DNA of 64,000 nt from Streptomyces spiroverticillatus (GTDB taxonomy: Bacteria > Actinomycetota > Actinomycetes > Streptomycetales > Streptomycetaceae): contig BMUX01000004.1 in assembly GCA_014650415.1 (NCBI GenBank), positions 643,915 through 707,914 of the forward strand, written 5' to 3'. The notes beneath the pieces are model-generated. The model searched no databases, was not told the DNA's origin, and saw nothing but the letters and a program-made list of their open reading frames with translations. Positions 8,358 through 16,839 of the stretch are shown one piece after another. The translations under genes were made by a program, and so were the position numbers. Numbering within the stretch: position 1 is the first letter of the stretch; every line of letters begins with the position of its first letter.

Positions 8358-10531
8358 TGGGCGCGGCTGACGTCGTACACGCCCGCGACCTCCCGCATGG
8401 CGCGCATCAGCGCCGGAAGCACGGCGGCGTCGGTGAGTTGGAGGGTGTACGTGTGCCGCACCCGCTGCTCCGAGGGCGGCTCCACGGTGGCGGAGACGAC
8501 CTCGGCACCGGCCGTGGCGATCGCCTCGGTGAGATCGGCCAGCAGGTGCGGGCGACCGAAGGACTCGGCGACGAGGGTGACGCGGAGGTCCGCGGTGCCC
8601 TGCTGCCAGCGCACCCCGACCGGCTCCCGCCCCAGCGCCCGCATCCGGGCCACGGCGGCGCAGCCCTCGCGGTGCACGGTGACGACACCGCCGCGCACGA
8701 CGAAGCCGAGCACCTGGTCGGGCGGTACGGGCGTACAGCATCCGGCGAGCCGCACGCTGGCGTCCGGCAGATCCGCCACCGCGTTCTCCACGACGGGCCG
8801 TGAAGCGCCCTCGGGGGCCGCTGGAGCGCCCGGCAGCGCGGGGGCGGATCCGGTGGCCCTGGCGGTCTCCGCGTCCGGCTCCGGGGCCTTCGGCGGCCCC
8901 GCGTCGTGCGCGCTGTCCGGGTCGGCGAGCCAGCCCGCAATGGCGATGCGGGCGGCGGGCGTACGGGCGTGCTCCAGCCAGTCGGGCGAGGGGCCCGACG
9001 CGGCGTCGTGCGCGAGCAGCAGCTGCACGCTGTCGCCGTCGCGCAGCACCGTGCTGAGGGTGGCCAGCCGGCCGTTGACGCGGGCGCCGATGCAGGCGTG
9101 CGCGGCCTCCCCGTACTGCGCGTACGCGGCGTCCACGCAGCTCGCCCCCGCGGGCAGTCCGAGCGTGCCGCCGTCGGAGCGGAACACGGTGATCTCGCGG
9201 TCCTGTGCGAGGTCGGCGCGCAGGGACGTCCAGAAGGCGTCGGGGTCGGGGGTGGACTCCTGCCACTCCAGGAGCCTGGAGAGCCAGCCGGGCCTGGTGG
9301 GGTCGGCGCGCTCCCCGTCGGCGGCGGTGTCGCTGCCGTCGGGCTGTGCGTACGGATTGCCGAGTGCGACGACGCCCGCTTCGGCGACCTTGTGCATCTG
9401 GTGCGTACGGATGAGGATTTCGGCGACCGCACCGTCGGCGCCGGCGACGGCGGTGTGCAGCGACTGGTACAGGTTGAACTTGGGCGAGGCGATGAAGTCC
9501 TTGAACTCGGAGATCACCGGGGTGAAACAGGTGTGCAGTTCGCCCAGCACCGCATAGCAGTCGGCGTCCTCGCCGACCAGGACCAGCAGCCGACCGAAGT
9601 CCGTGCCGCGCAGTTCGCCGCGCTTTCGCGACACCCTGTGCACGGAGACCGAGTGCCGGGGCCGGACGACGACTTCGGCGCTGATGCCCGCCTCTTTGAG
9701 CACGCCCCGTACGTTCTCCGCGATGGGGGCGAGCGGGTCGCCCCCGGCGGCGTTGCCGTCGATCAGCGCACGGGTGCGGGCGTAGTTGTCAGGTTCGAGG
9801 ATCGCGAAGACGAGGTCTTCGAGTTCGGTCTTGAGCGCCTGGACGCCGAGCCGCTCGGCGAGCGGGATGAGGACGTCGTGGGTGACCTTGGCGATGCGTG
9901 CCTGTTTCTCGGGGCGCATCACGCCGAGGGTGCGCATGTTGTGCAGCCGGTCGGCGAGCTTGATCGACATCACGCGTACGTCGTTGCCGGTGGCCACCAG
10001 CATCTTGCGGAAGGTCTCGGGCTCGGCGGCGGCCCCGTAGTCGACCTTCTCCAGTTTGGTGACGCCGTCGACGAGGAAGCAGACCTCGTTGCCGAACTGC
10101 TCGCGCACCTGGTCGAGCGTCACCTCGGTGTCCTCGACGGTGTCGTGGAGGAGGGAGGCGGTCAGTGTGGTGGTCTCGGCGCCCAGTTCGGCCAGGATCA
10201 GCGTGACGGCCAGCGGGTGTGTGATGTACGGCTCGCCGCTCTTGCGCATCTGGCCGCGGTGCGAGGACTCGGCGAGCACGTAGGCCCGGCTGAGGATGGA
10301 CAGGTCGGCGTCCGGATGGTGGGCGCGATGCGCCTCGGCCACATGGGCGATCGCGTCCGGGGTCCGGCCGCGCGCGGCGGGACCGAGCAGCGCGGCCCGG
10401 CCCAGCCGCCGCAGGTCGATCCTGGGACGGCCGCGCCTGCGACCCTGCGCGGCCCTCGGGAGTGCCGCCGGCTGGGTCAGCGGGCGGAACTCGGGGGACA
10501 CACCGTTGGGGTTGGTGGCCTCTGCACTCAT
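8339..10531 (-). CDS. rshA: RelA/SpoT homologue (Rsh), hydrolase domain intact
   Basis: This 730-residue protein has the long RSH layout. An HD hydrolase domain (about 75-230) carries HDTVED at 129-134 and KLADRLHNMRTL. A synthetase domain, a TGS domain (ITVFRSDGGTLGLPAGASCVDAAYA) and a C-terminal ACT domain follow. Position matches the second Streptomyces RSH gene, rshA, rather than relA. Several usually conserved synthetase positions differ: SEFKDFIA replaces the usual GRFKDYIA, LYQSLHT replaces GYQSLHT, EILIRT replaces EVQIRT, and AEAGVVAL replaces AEYGIAAH. Hydrolysis of (p)ppGpp is therefore the safer prediction. ATG 10531 was chosen because GGAGG lies six bases upstream. Confidence 0.88.
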   Translation of the reverse strand: MSAEATNPNGVSPEFRPLTQPAALPRAAQGRRRGRPRIDLRRLGRAALLGPAARGRTPDAIAHVAEAHRAHHPDADLSILSRAYVLAESSHRGQMRKSGEPYITHPLAVTLILAELGAETTTLTASLLHDTVEDTEVTLDQVREQFGNEVCFLVDGVTKLEKVDYGAAAEPETFRKMLVATGNDVRVMSIKLADRLHNMRTLGVMRPEKQARIAKVTHDVLIPLAERLGVQALKTELEDLVFAILEPDNYARTRALIDGNAAGGDPLAPIAENVRGVLKEAGISAEVVVRPRHSVSVHRVSRKRGELRGTDFGRLLVLVGEDADCYAVLGELHTCFTPVISEFKDFIASPKFNLYQSLHTAVAGADGAVAEILIRTHQMHKVAEAGVVALGNPYAQPDGSDTAADGERADPTRPGWLSRLLEWQESTPDPDAFWTSLRADLAQDREITVFRSDGGTLGLPAGASCVDAAYAQYGEAAHACIGARVNGRLATLSTVLRDGDSVQLLLAHDAASGPSPDWLEHARTPAARIAIAGWLADPDSAHDAGPPKAPEPDAETARATGSAPALPGAPAAPEGASRPVVENAVADLPDASVRLAGCCTPVPPDQVLGFVVRGGVVTVHREGCAAVARMRALGREPVGVRWQQGTADLRVTLVAESFGRPHLLADLTEAIATAGAEVVSATVEPPSEQRVRHTYTLQLTDAAVLPALMRAMREVAGVYDVSRAQHPATA

Positions 10532-10693
10532 GGGCACCTCCGGCAGCCTCGACCGGCGGTGGGCGGGTGGGGGCTCCCCCTGCCTTCGTCGGGAGTGTCC
10601 CGTCCGGGCCGGTGCTTGATGCTATCGAGCCCACCATGCGGTCCTGACCGGGTCCCGCCCGGCGTGAACCGGATCACCCATTCGAGCGAACGT

Positions 10694-11599
10694 TCAGGCG
10701 TGGCCGTTTTGCGCCGCTTCCAGCCAGGACGGGTCGATCTGCCCCTCGGCGACGATGACCGCGGGGCCGGTCATCTCGACGGTGCCGTCCGGCCGCTCGG
10801 TGATCACCAGACGTCCGCCGAGCACGTCCACGGTGTACGTCACGGGAGTTCCGGTGGCGGCCGGGTCGGCCCCGTCGCGGCGGGCGGCGGCCACCGCGAC
10901 GGCGCACGCGCCGGTGCCGCAGGAGCGGGTCTCCGCGGCACCGCGCTCGTGCACGCGCATCGCGACGTGACGCGGGCCCCGGTCGACGACGAACTCGACG
11001 TTCACGCCCTCGGGGTAGACGCTCGCGGGGCTGAACGGCGGAGCGGCGTACAGGTTCCCGGCATGTGCAAGGTCCTCGACGAAGGCGACCGCGTGCGGGT
11101 TGCCCATGTTGACGTTCGTGGCGGGCCACTCGCGGCCGTCCACAGCGACGGTGACGGCGCCCTCGGGCAGGGCCGCGCGGCCCATGGAGACGGTGACGTC
11201 GCCGTTCTTGTCGAGGTGGACGTGCTTGACGCCTCCCCGGGTGGCCACGGCGAGGTCACCGCCGTCGGTCAGCCCGACGTGCTGGAGGTAGCGGGCGAAG
11301 ACGCGCACGCCGTTGCCGCACATCTCGGCGACGGAGCCGTCCGCGTTGCGGTAGTCCATGAACCACTCGGCCTCGTCGGCCATCGCCCGCGCCTCGGGGT
11401 GCGCGGCGGAGCGCACGACGTGCAGCAGTCCGTCGCCGCCGATGCCGGCCCGGCGGTCGCACAGCCTGGCGACGACGGTCGGCGGCAGATCCAGGGCGTT
11501 CTCGAAGTCCGGAACGATCACGAAGTCGTTCTCGGTTCCGTGGCCCTTGAGGAAGGCGATGGGTGCGGGGGCGGCGGGTGCGGTGGTCACGCGGTCCAT
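10694..11599 (-). CDS. dapF: Diaminopimelate epimerase
   Basis: This 301-residue enzyme interconverts LL- and meso-diaminopimelate in lysine and peptidoglycan synthesis. The two catalytic thiols are in AEMCGNG (Cys94) and RSCGTGACA. The GHGTENDFV start and the internal pseudo-symmetry of the DapF fold are present. ATG 11599 (MDRVTTAPA) was preferred; a GTG nine bases later is possible. It lies in the conserved dapF-(membrane protein)-miaA order, all on the minus strand. Confidence 0.93.
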   Translation of the reverse strand: MDRVTTAPAAPAPIAFLKGHGTENDFVIVPDFENALDLPPTVVARLCDRRAGIGGDGLLHVVRSAAHPEARAMADEAEWFMDYRNADGSVAEMCGNGVRVFARYLQHVGLTDGGDLAVATRGGVKHVHLDKNGDVTVSMGRAALPEGAVTVAVDGREWPATNVNMGNPHAVAFVEDLAHAGNLYAAPPFSPASVYPEGVNVEFVVDRGPRHVAMRVHERGAAETRSCGTGACAVAVAAARRDGADPAATGTPVTYTVDVLGGRLVITERPDGTVEMTGPAVIVAEGQIDPSWLEAAQNGHA

Positions 11600-11649
11600 C
11601 GTACGGGGCGGGTCCGACAGCCGATCTTCGGCCGCCCACGGCCACGGGG

Positions 11650-12153
11650 TCAGCGCAGCCGCGCCACGCGCCAGATCGCCAGGGCGACGAGCGCGACGCA
11701 CACCGCCGCGTACAGGAACGCCACCCGCCAGTTGGCCCGGCCGCCCGCACCCTTGGCGGGCAGTCCCGGCCAGGTGTAGCCGACGCGGCGGGCGGCCATC
11801 ATGCCCCAGCCCGCCGCACAGCAGCTGATCAGCAGTCCGAGCATGGCGACGACCGCGCCGCCGTCGCCGATCTCGAAGGCGAGCGGGAAGGCGAACATCA
11901 GCGAGCCGACGGCCGCGAGGCCGACGATGGGGGCGAGCTGCCAGATCCGCAGGCGCCGCTGCGGGCGCAGCTCGACCTCGACCTCCGCCTCGGGGGCGGG
12001 CAGTCCGGGGACCTCCGGGATCTCCGGCACGTCGGAGTGGTCTCCCGGCAGCCGGGACTGGTCCTCGGGTCCGTCGGGACTCAGTTCTTCGGGCCCGTCA
12101 GGACTCAACCGCTCCGGTTCTTCCTGTGCTCTGTCGCGAGGGCCGGCCTCCAT
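11650..12153 (-). CDS. Membrane protein with three predicted helices, function unknown
   Basis: This 167-residue protein has an acidic, proline-rich cytoplasmic N-terminus that includes a short repeat (SPDGPEELSPDGPED). Three hydrophobic segments follow: IWQLAPIVGLAAVGSLMFAF, AVVAMLGLLISCCAAGWGM and VAFLYAAVCVALVALAIW. The ATG at 12153 has GGGGAGGG about seven bases upstream and is preferred to a start 63 bases earlier. It sits between dapF and miaA on the same strand, a position conserved in Streptomyces. No catalytic motif is visible. Confidence 0.75.
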   Translation of the reverse strand: MEAGPRDRAQEEPERLSPDGPEELSPDGPEDQSRLPGDHSDVPEIPEVPGLPAPEAEVEVELRPQRRLRIWQLAPIVGLAAVGSLMFAFPLAFEIGDGGAVVAMLGLLISCCAAGWGMMAARRVGYTWPGLPAKGAGGRANWRVAFLYAAVCVALVALAIWRVARLR

Positions 12154-12260
12154 CGCCACGCGCCCTCCCCACTCGGACTCCAACGGTCGATCGAAGCTCG
12201 ATGATGGCACGCGCACGGGCGCCCCAATGACGGGCGGAGCGTCCCGATGCCATCACGTGA

Positions 12261-13199
12261 TCAGGCTGTGACCGCTCGTTCGAGCAACGCCAGCGCCTGG
12301 TGCGGGAGTTCCGTGCGGTGCTCGGCCGCGCCGCTCAGCCAGTGGACCCTGGGATCCCGGCGGAACCAGGAGTCCTGGCGGCGTGCGAACCGCTTGGTGG
12401 CGCGCACGGTCTCGGCCCGTGCCTCGTCCTCGGTGCACTCCCCCGCGAGGGCGGCCAGCACCTGCTGGTACCCCAGGGCGCGCGAGGCGGTGATGCCCTC
12501 GCGCAGCCCTTGTGCCTCCAGGGTGCGCACCTCTTCGACGAGTCCCGCCTCCCACATGCGGTCCACGCGCGTGGTGATGCGTTCGTCGAGTTCGGGGCGG
12601 GCCACGTCGACGCCGATCTGCACGGTGTCGTACACCGACTGGTGGCCGGGGAGATTGGCGGTGAAGGGGCGTCCGGTGATCTCGATCACTTCGAGGGCGC
12701 GGACGATGCGGCGGCCGTTGCTGGCCAGGATCGCGCGGGCCGCGTCGGGGTCGGCGGCGGCGAGCCGGAGGTGGAGGGCGCCGGGCCCCTCTGCGGCCAG
12801 TTCCGCCTCCAGGCGGGCGCGCACCTCGGGGTCGGTGCCGGGGAACTCCATGACGTCGATGGCGCCCTTGACGTACAGACCGGAACCGCCGACGAGCACG
12901 GGGGTGCGGCCCTCGGCGAGGAGGCGGTCGATCTCCTTGCGGGCGAGGCGCTGGTACTCGGCGACGTTCGCCGTGGTGGTGACGTCCCAGATGTCGAGGA
13001 GGTGGTGCGGGATGCCGCCGCGTTCCTCGGGCGTCAGCTTCGCGGTGCCGATGTCCATCCCCCGGTAGAGCTGCATGGAGTCGGCGTTGACGACCTCGCC
13101 GCCGAAATGCCGGGCGAGGGCGACGCCCAGATCGGACTTTCCGGCCGCGGTGGGACCGACGACGGCGATGACCCGCGGTGCGGGAGCTGCTGTTCTCAC
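12261..13199 (-). CDS. miaA: tRNA dimethylallyltransferase
   Basis: This 312-residue enzyme adds the dimethylallyl group of DMAPP to N6 of A37 in tRNAs reading UNN codons. That includes tRNA-Leu(UUA), the bldA product in Streptomyces. The P-loop VVGPTAAGKSDL, the substrate motif DSMQLYRGMDIGTAK, the LVGGSGLY segment and the SRALGYQQV C-terminal region are all present. GTG 13199 (VRTAAPAPR) is the start; the length then equals the family norm. Its product is the substrate of MiaB, encoded 2 kb downstream, where an element is inserted. Confidence 0.94.
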   Translation of the reverse strand: MRTAAPAPRVIAVVGPTAAGKSDLGVALARHFGGEVVNADSMQLYRGMDIGTAKLTPEERGGIPHHLLDIWDVTTTANVAEYQRLARKEIDRLLAEGRTPVLVGGSGLYVKGAIDVMEFPGTDPEVRARLEAELAAEGPGALHLRLAAADPDAARAILASNGRRIVRALEVIEITGRPFTANLPGHQSVYDTVQIGVDVARPELDERITTRVDRMWEAGLVEEVRTLEAQGLREGITASRALGYQQVLAALAGECTEDEARAETVRATKRFARRQDSWFRRDPRVHWLSGAAEHRTELPHQALALLERAVTA

Positions 13200-13381
13200 C
13201 GCCCCAGTCTCGCAAACCCAAAGGACTGTCCCCGAACGAGCGACGTGACGGCACACGTCCGGGTTCGTTGCCTGTTGCGAGGTTCCGCACGCCGGTTTAC
13301 GCACCGGTTTCTCCGGGCGGCGCAATGGGACGCACCGGAAAGCGCGGTATTTCGCCCACACGAGTACGTTATGGAGTAGTT

Positions 13382-13714
13382 ATGGGCGTTTTTGCAATGT
13401 TCCGCCGCAAGTCCAAGGATGCCGCAGAGGCGTCAACCGAGGAGGGGCAGACCGCCACTCCGTCGGCCGACGCCCCCGCGGCCGCTGCGACCGCGGAGAA
13501 GGCCGACGAGGCGACGCCCGGAGCCCAGGCCGCCGAGGCTGCCGAGGCTTCGGACGAGCCTTCGGCGGAGGTCTCCGCAGAGGCCGCGAAGGACGCTCCG
13601 GAGGCCGCCGACGCGGAGGCCGGGGCGGACGACGCGGAGGGGATGGAGGTCCCCAAGCAGCAGTCCGCGGACGAGGCAGCGGACAATGAGGTCGGCGAAA
13701 GCGCCCGCAAATAG
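13382..13714 (+). CDS. Small Ala/Glu-rich protein, function unknown
   Basis: This 110-residue acidic protein starts MGVFAMFRRKSKD and is then almost entirely Ala, Glu, Asp, Pro and Ser, so it is probably disordered. GGAG lies about six bases before ATG 13382. It is divergent from miaA and about 70 bp upstream of another small Ala/Lys-rich protein, and the two probably form a short transcription unit. Such sequences are sometimes labelled gliding-motility protein by composition alone, which I would not trust. Confidence 0.6.
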   Translation: MGVFAMFRRKSKDAAEASTEEGQTATPSADAPAAAATAEKADEATPGAQAAEAAEASDEPSAEVSAEAAKDAPEAADAEAGADDAEGMEVPKQQSADEAADNEVGESARK

Positions 13715-13787
13715 CCCGGAATCGGCTCCGGCATCACGGACCGGCCCCGGGCCCGAACCGAAGAATCCCCACGAGGGAAGGTGACCC

Positions 13788-14036
13788 ATGGGCTTCCTGG
13801 ACAATTTGAAGGCCAAGCTGGCTCCGGCCAAGGAGAAGGCCGCGGACCTCGCGCAGCAGCACGGGGGGAAGATCGAGCAGGGCCTCGACAAGGCGGCTCA
13901 GGCGGTCGACTCCAAGACCAAGGGCAAGTACAGCAGCCAGATCCAGTCGGGCACGGGCAAGGCGAAGGACGCCCTGGACCGCCTCTCGACCAAGGACGAC
14001 GGCGGCACTCCGCCGCCTCCGCCGCCGGCTTCCTGA
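13788..14036 (+). CDS. MT0933-like antitoxin family small protein
   Basis: This 82-residue, Lys/Ala-rich amphipathic helical protein begins MGFLDNLKAKLAPAKEKA, continues with KIEQGLDKAAQAVD and ends in a polyproline tail. It resembles the short MT0933/Rv0909 antitoxin-like family of actinobacteria. GAGGGAAGG lies about six bases before the ATG. No partner toxin is next to it, so a real antitoxin role is unproven. A structured terminator follows directly. Confidence 0.65.
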   Translation: MGFLDNLKAKLAPAKEKAADLAQQHGGKIEQGLDKAAQAVDSKTKGKYSSQIQSGTGKAKDALDRLSTKDDGGTPPPPPPAS

Positions 14037-14050
14037 CCCGCCGGCGCGCT

Positions 14051-14098
14051 CACGGGAACGGCCGCGGAACCATTTCGGTTCCGCGGCCGTTCCCGTGG
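14051..14098. terminator. Long perfect hairpin after the small antitoxin-like gene
   Basis: CACGGGAACGGCCGCGGAAC and its exact complement enclose a short CATTTC loop. With a 20 bp stem between convergent genes it is a strong bidirectional terminator. Confidence 0.88.
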
Positions 14099-14196
14099 TA
14101 CGAAGCGCACCTTGGCAACTCCACAAGGCAGCAGACAGGGCGGTCCGGGCAGCCCGACCGGGACCGGGCCGCGGTCAGGACGAGGCCGCGGTCCGG

Positions 14197-14913
14197 TCAG
14201 GACCAGGCCGCCACGAAGTAGCCCACGCCGTACGGCGCCTCCTCGTACAGCAGCTGCCCGCCCAGGCCCGTCCCCTCCGCGGCGCCCGCGAGCACCTGCC
14301 AGGGGGCGCGTCCGGACACCTTCAGGAGGTACGCCAGGTCCTCGTCCAGCGCGAGCAGGGCGGCGGTGTCGGCGTCGCCCAGCGCCCGGGCGGCCCCGGC
14401 GTCGAAGCCCTCGGCGCGCTCGTCCAGGTAGCCGGGGGCCTTCAGGGTGCGGCAGGCGCTGCCGTCGCCCATCACCAGGAGTGCGACCCGGTCCGCCCGC
14501 CGGGCCAGCTCCCGGCCCGCTTCGGCGCAACGGGCCGCTTCCAGGGGTTCACCGACGCCCAGGCCCTCGACGGGGGCGCCCCGCCATCCCGTACGGCCCA
14601 GGAGCCAGGCGCCCACCGCGAGCGAGTCCGGCAGGGGCCTGGCGGCGACTCCCTCGGGGGTGTCCGCGCCGAGGCGGACCTCCAGGTCCACCCCGAAGCC
14701 GGAGAAGCTCCCCCGAGCGCCCTGGGGGTGCGGTCCGCGCCGGTCCTGCCCGGCGGGTCCGATCACGACGAGCAGGTCGGGCCGGGAGGCGGCGAGCACT
14801 CCCAGCGCGTCCGCGCAGGCGTCCCGGGCGGCGTCCAGTTCCGGCGCGGCACCGGAGGCGACCTCGGGGACGAGCAGCGGCGGACAGGGGCATACGGCGG
14901 CGGCTACGAGCAT
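14197..14913 (-). CDS. Class III extradiol dioxygenase subunit B-like protein
   Basis: This 238-residue protein begins MLVAAAVCPCPPLLVPEV and contains VVIGPAG and ALLVMGDGSA. These are features of the LigB/MEMO-like fold found in the conserved actinobacterial gene just downstream of miaB. The family is annotated by fold; its substrate in Streptomyces is unknown. It lies in the miaB-to-miaA interval on the minus strand, downstream of a small unknown gene, and may be cotranscribed with miaB. Confidence 0.75.
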   Translation of the reverse strand: MLVAAAVCPCPPLLVPEVASGAAPELDAARDACADALGVLAASRPDLLVVIGPAGQDRRGPHPQGARGSFSGFGVDLEVRLGADTPEGVAARPLPDSLAVGAWLLGRTGWRGAPVEGLGVGEPLEAARCAEAGRELARRADRVALLVMGDGSACRTLKAPGYLDERAEGFDAGAARALGDADTAALLALDEDLAYLLKVSGRAPWQVLAGAAEGTGLGGQLLYEEAPYGVGYFVAAWS

Positions 14914-14979
14914 GTGCGGCAGCCTAACGCGAGGCCGGGCGTCTCCCTCGGGCTCCTGCGGGCTCTCGCGGGCCGGACG

Positions 14980-15324
14980 CTAGAGCGGCCCGGAGTCCCA
15001 CTCCAGCTCGTGCACCGCGAAGCGGTACGGATAGGACTGGCCAAAACCGCCCTCGCCGACCAGCAGCCACCCGTCGGACGTCCGGTAGCGCCGGACCCGC
15101 TTGGCGCGCATGGGCATCCGGGGCCGGTACTCCAGCACGAGGCCCCGCAGGTGGTTCAGCGCGTCCTCGTACGTGCCGTCGAAGGTGCCGAGCAGTTCCA
15201 GCGGCACGGGCTCGCTGTGCCCGTTGACGACCGGCTTCTCCACCATCAGCGCCCAGCGGGCCACCCGCCCTCCCGGGCCGGTGGCCGGCATCGCATCCCC
15301 CGTGATCATCAGGCGATGCTGCAT
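14980..15324 (-). CDS. Conserved hypothetical protein overlapping the end of miaB
   Basis: This 114-residue protein has no recognised catalytic motif. It contains [18 protein letters not shown] and [17 protein letters not shown], and ends in [10 protein letters not shown]. It starts inside the last 16 bases of miaB, so translation is probably coupled to MiaB. Methionines at residues 6 and 12 are alternative starts. If miaB is now expressed differently because of the integrated element, this gene should be affected as well. Confidence 0.7.
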   Translation of the reverse strand: MQHRLMITGDAMPATGPGGRVARWALMVEKPVVNGHSEPVPLELLGTFDGTYEDALNHLRGLVLEYRPRMPMRAKRVRRYRTSDGWLLVGEGGFGQSYPYRFAVHELEWDSGPL

Positions 15325-16787
15325 CCTCCGGTGGCTGCGGGCAAGGGCTCGGGCACGCCGATCTTCGGCAGCCCGAGCATGACGCCGGGGCCCTGCTGGG
15401 GCTCGGCGTTGCGCTTCTCCCAGGCGTCACCGGCCCGGGTGCGGCGCACGGCCGTGGCCTCGCCCTCGGCGAGCAGGTGGTGCGGGGCGGCGTAGGTGAT
15501 CTCGACGGTCACCACGTCGCCGGGGCGCACGTCCTGGTCGGGCTTGGTGAAGTGCACGAGGCGGTTGTCCGGAGCGCGCCCGGACAGGCGCAGGGTCGCG
15601 CCGTCCTTGCGGCCCTCGCCCTCGGCGACCATGACGTCCAGGGTGCGGCCGACCTGCTTCTTGTTCTCCTCCCAGGAGATCTCCTCCTGGAGGGCGACCA
15701 GACGCATGTAGCGCTCCTGGACGACCTCCTTGGGGATCTGGTTCTCCATGGTGGCCGCGGGCGTGCCGGGGCGGATGGAGTACTGGAAGGTGAAGGCGTT
15801 GGTGAAGCGGGCCTCGCGGACCGTGTGCATCGTCTGCTCGAAGTCCTCCTCGGTCTCGCCGGGGAAGCCCACGATGATGTCGGTGGAGATGGCGGCGTCC
15901 GGCATCGCGGCGCGCACCCGCTCGATGATCCCGAGGAAGCGCTCCTGGCGGTACGAGCGGCGCATCGCCTTGAGGATCGTGTCCGATCCCGACTGGAGCG
16001 GCATGTGCAGCTGCGGCATCACGTTGGGCGTCTCGGCCATGGCGGCGATCACGTCGTCGGTGAAGTCGCGCGGGTGCGGCGAGGTGAAGCGCACGCGCTC
16101 CAGGCCCTCGATCCTGCCGCAGGCGCGCAGCAGCTTGCTGAAGGCCTCGCGGTCGCCGATGTCGGAGCCGTACGCGTTGACGTTCTGCCCGAGCAGGGTG
16201 ATCTCGGAGACGCCCTCCGCGACCAGGGCCTCGATCTCGGCGAGGATGTCGCCGGTCCTGCGGTCCTTCTCCTTGCCGCGCAGGGCGGGCACGATGCAGA
16301 AGGTGCAGGTGTTGTTGCAGCCCACCGAGATGGAGACCCAGGCGGCGTAGGCGCTCTCGCGGCGCGTGGGCAGCGTCGAGGGGAACGCCTCCAGCGACTC
16401 GGCGATCTCGACCTGCGCCTCTTCCTGGATGCGTGCGCGCTCCAGCAGCACCGGCAGCTTGCCGATGTTGTGCGTGCCGAAGACGACGTCGACCCAGGGG
16501 GCCCGCTTGGTGATGGTGTCGCGGTCCTTCTGCGCCAGGCAGCCGCCGACGGCGATCTGCATGCCGGGCCGCTTGGTCTTCATCGGCGCGAGCCGTCCGA
16601 GATTGCCGTACAGCTTGTTGTCGGCGTTCTCCCGGACCGCGCACGTGTTGAAGACGACGACGTCGGCGTCACCGTCGGCCCCTTCGGGCGCACGGACGTA
16701 TCCCGCGCCCTCCAGGAGGCCCGACAGGCGCTCGGAGTCGTGGACGTTCATCTGGCACCCGTAAGTGCGCACCTCGTACGTTTTCAA
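15309..16787 (-). CDS. miaB: tRNA-2-methylthio-N6-dimethylallyladenosine synthase with an element-supplied start
   Basis: This radical-SAM methylthiotransferase converts i6A37 to ms2i6A37 in tRNA. An N-terminal MTTase domain (Cys in YGCQMN, NTCAVRE and GGCLAQKD), the 4Fe4S site GCNNTCTFC and a C-terminal TRAM region (to [11 protein letters not shown]) are complete. The 5' end is not the native one. The gene is interrupted at its seventh codon after KTY by the 16765-16778 attachment core. Upstream bases come from the integrated element, which supplies a TTG at 16787 with GAGG eight bases before it, and an alternative in-frame GTG at 16817. The product should begin [14 protein letters not shown] instead of the native [16 protein letters not shown], so only two residues are lost (492 residues). 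Its original promoter now lies 9.4 kb away. Confidence 0.92.
   Translation of the reverse strand: MKTYEVRTYGCQMNVHDSERLSGLLEGAGYVRAPEGADGDADVVVFNTCAVRENADNKLYGNLGRLAPMKTKRPGMQIAVGGCLAQKDRDTITKRAPWVDVVFGTHNIGKLPVLLERARIQEEAQVEIAESLEAFPSTLPTRRESAYAAWVSISVGCNNTCTFCIVPALRGKEKDRRTGDILAEIEALVAEGVSEITLLGQNVNAYGSDIGDREAFSKLLRACGRIEGLERVRFTSPHPRDFTDDVIAAMAETPNVMPQLHMPLQSGSDTILKAMRRSYRQERFLGIIERVRAAMPDAAISTDIIVGFPGETEEDFEQTMHTVREARFTNAFTFQYSIRPGTPAATMENQIPKEVVQERYMRLVALQEEISWEENKKQVGRTLDVMVAEGEGRKDGATLRLSGRAPDNRLVHFTKPDQDVRPGDVVTVEITYAAPHHLLAEGEATAVRRTRAGDAWEKRNAEPQQGPGVMLGLPKIGVPEPLPAATGGCSIA
16765..16778. other. Attachment core, miaB-proximal junction
   Basis: GTGCGCACCTCGTA is shared exactly with 26184-26197. 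On the minus strand it reads the miaB codons for Tyr-Glu-Val-Arg and part of Thr. The integrase gene ends 62 bp away. Homology with the other junction is limited to about 14 bp, as expected for a large serine recombinase. Confidence 0.88.
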
Positions 16788-16839
16788 AACTGCATCCTCA
16801 ACCGCGCCGCTGCTCACTCGTCCAGAGTACGGGCAGAGA

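Noticed and set aside
10673..10700. An SOS box near CGAACGTTC at 10688
   Set aside because: It lacks the four-base spacer and lies at the 3' end of dapF.
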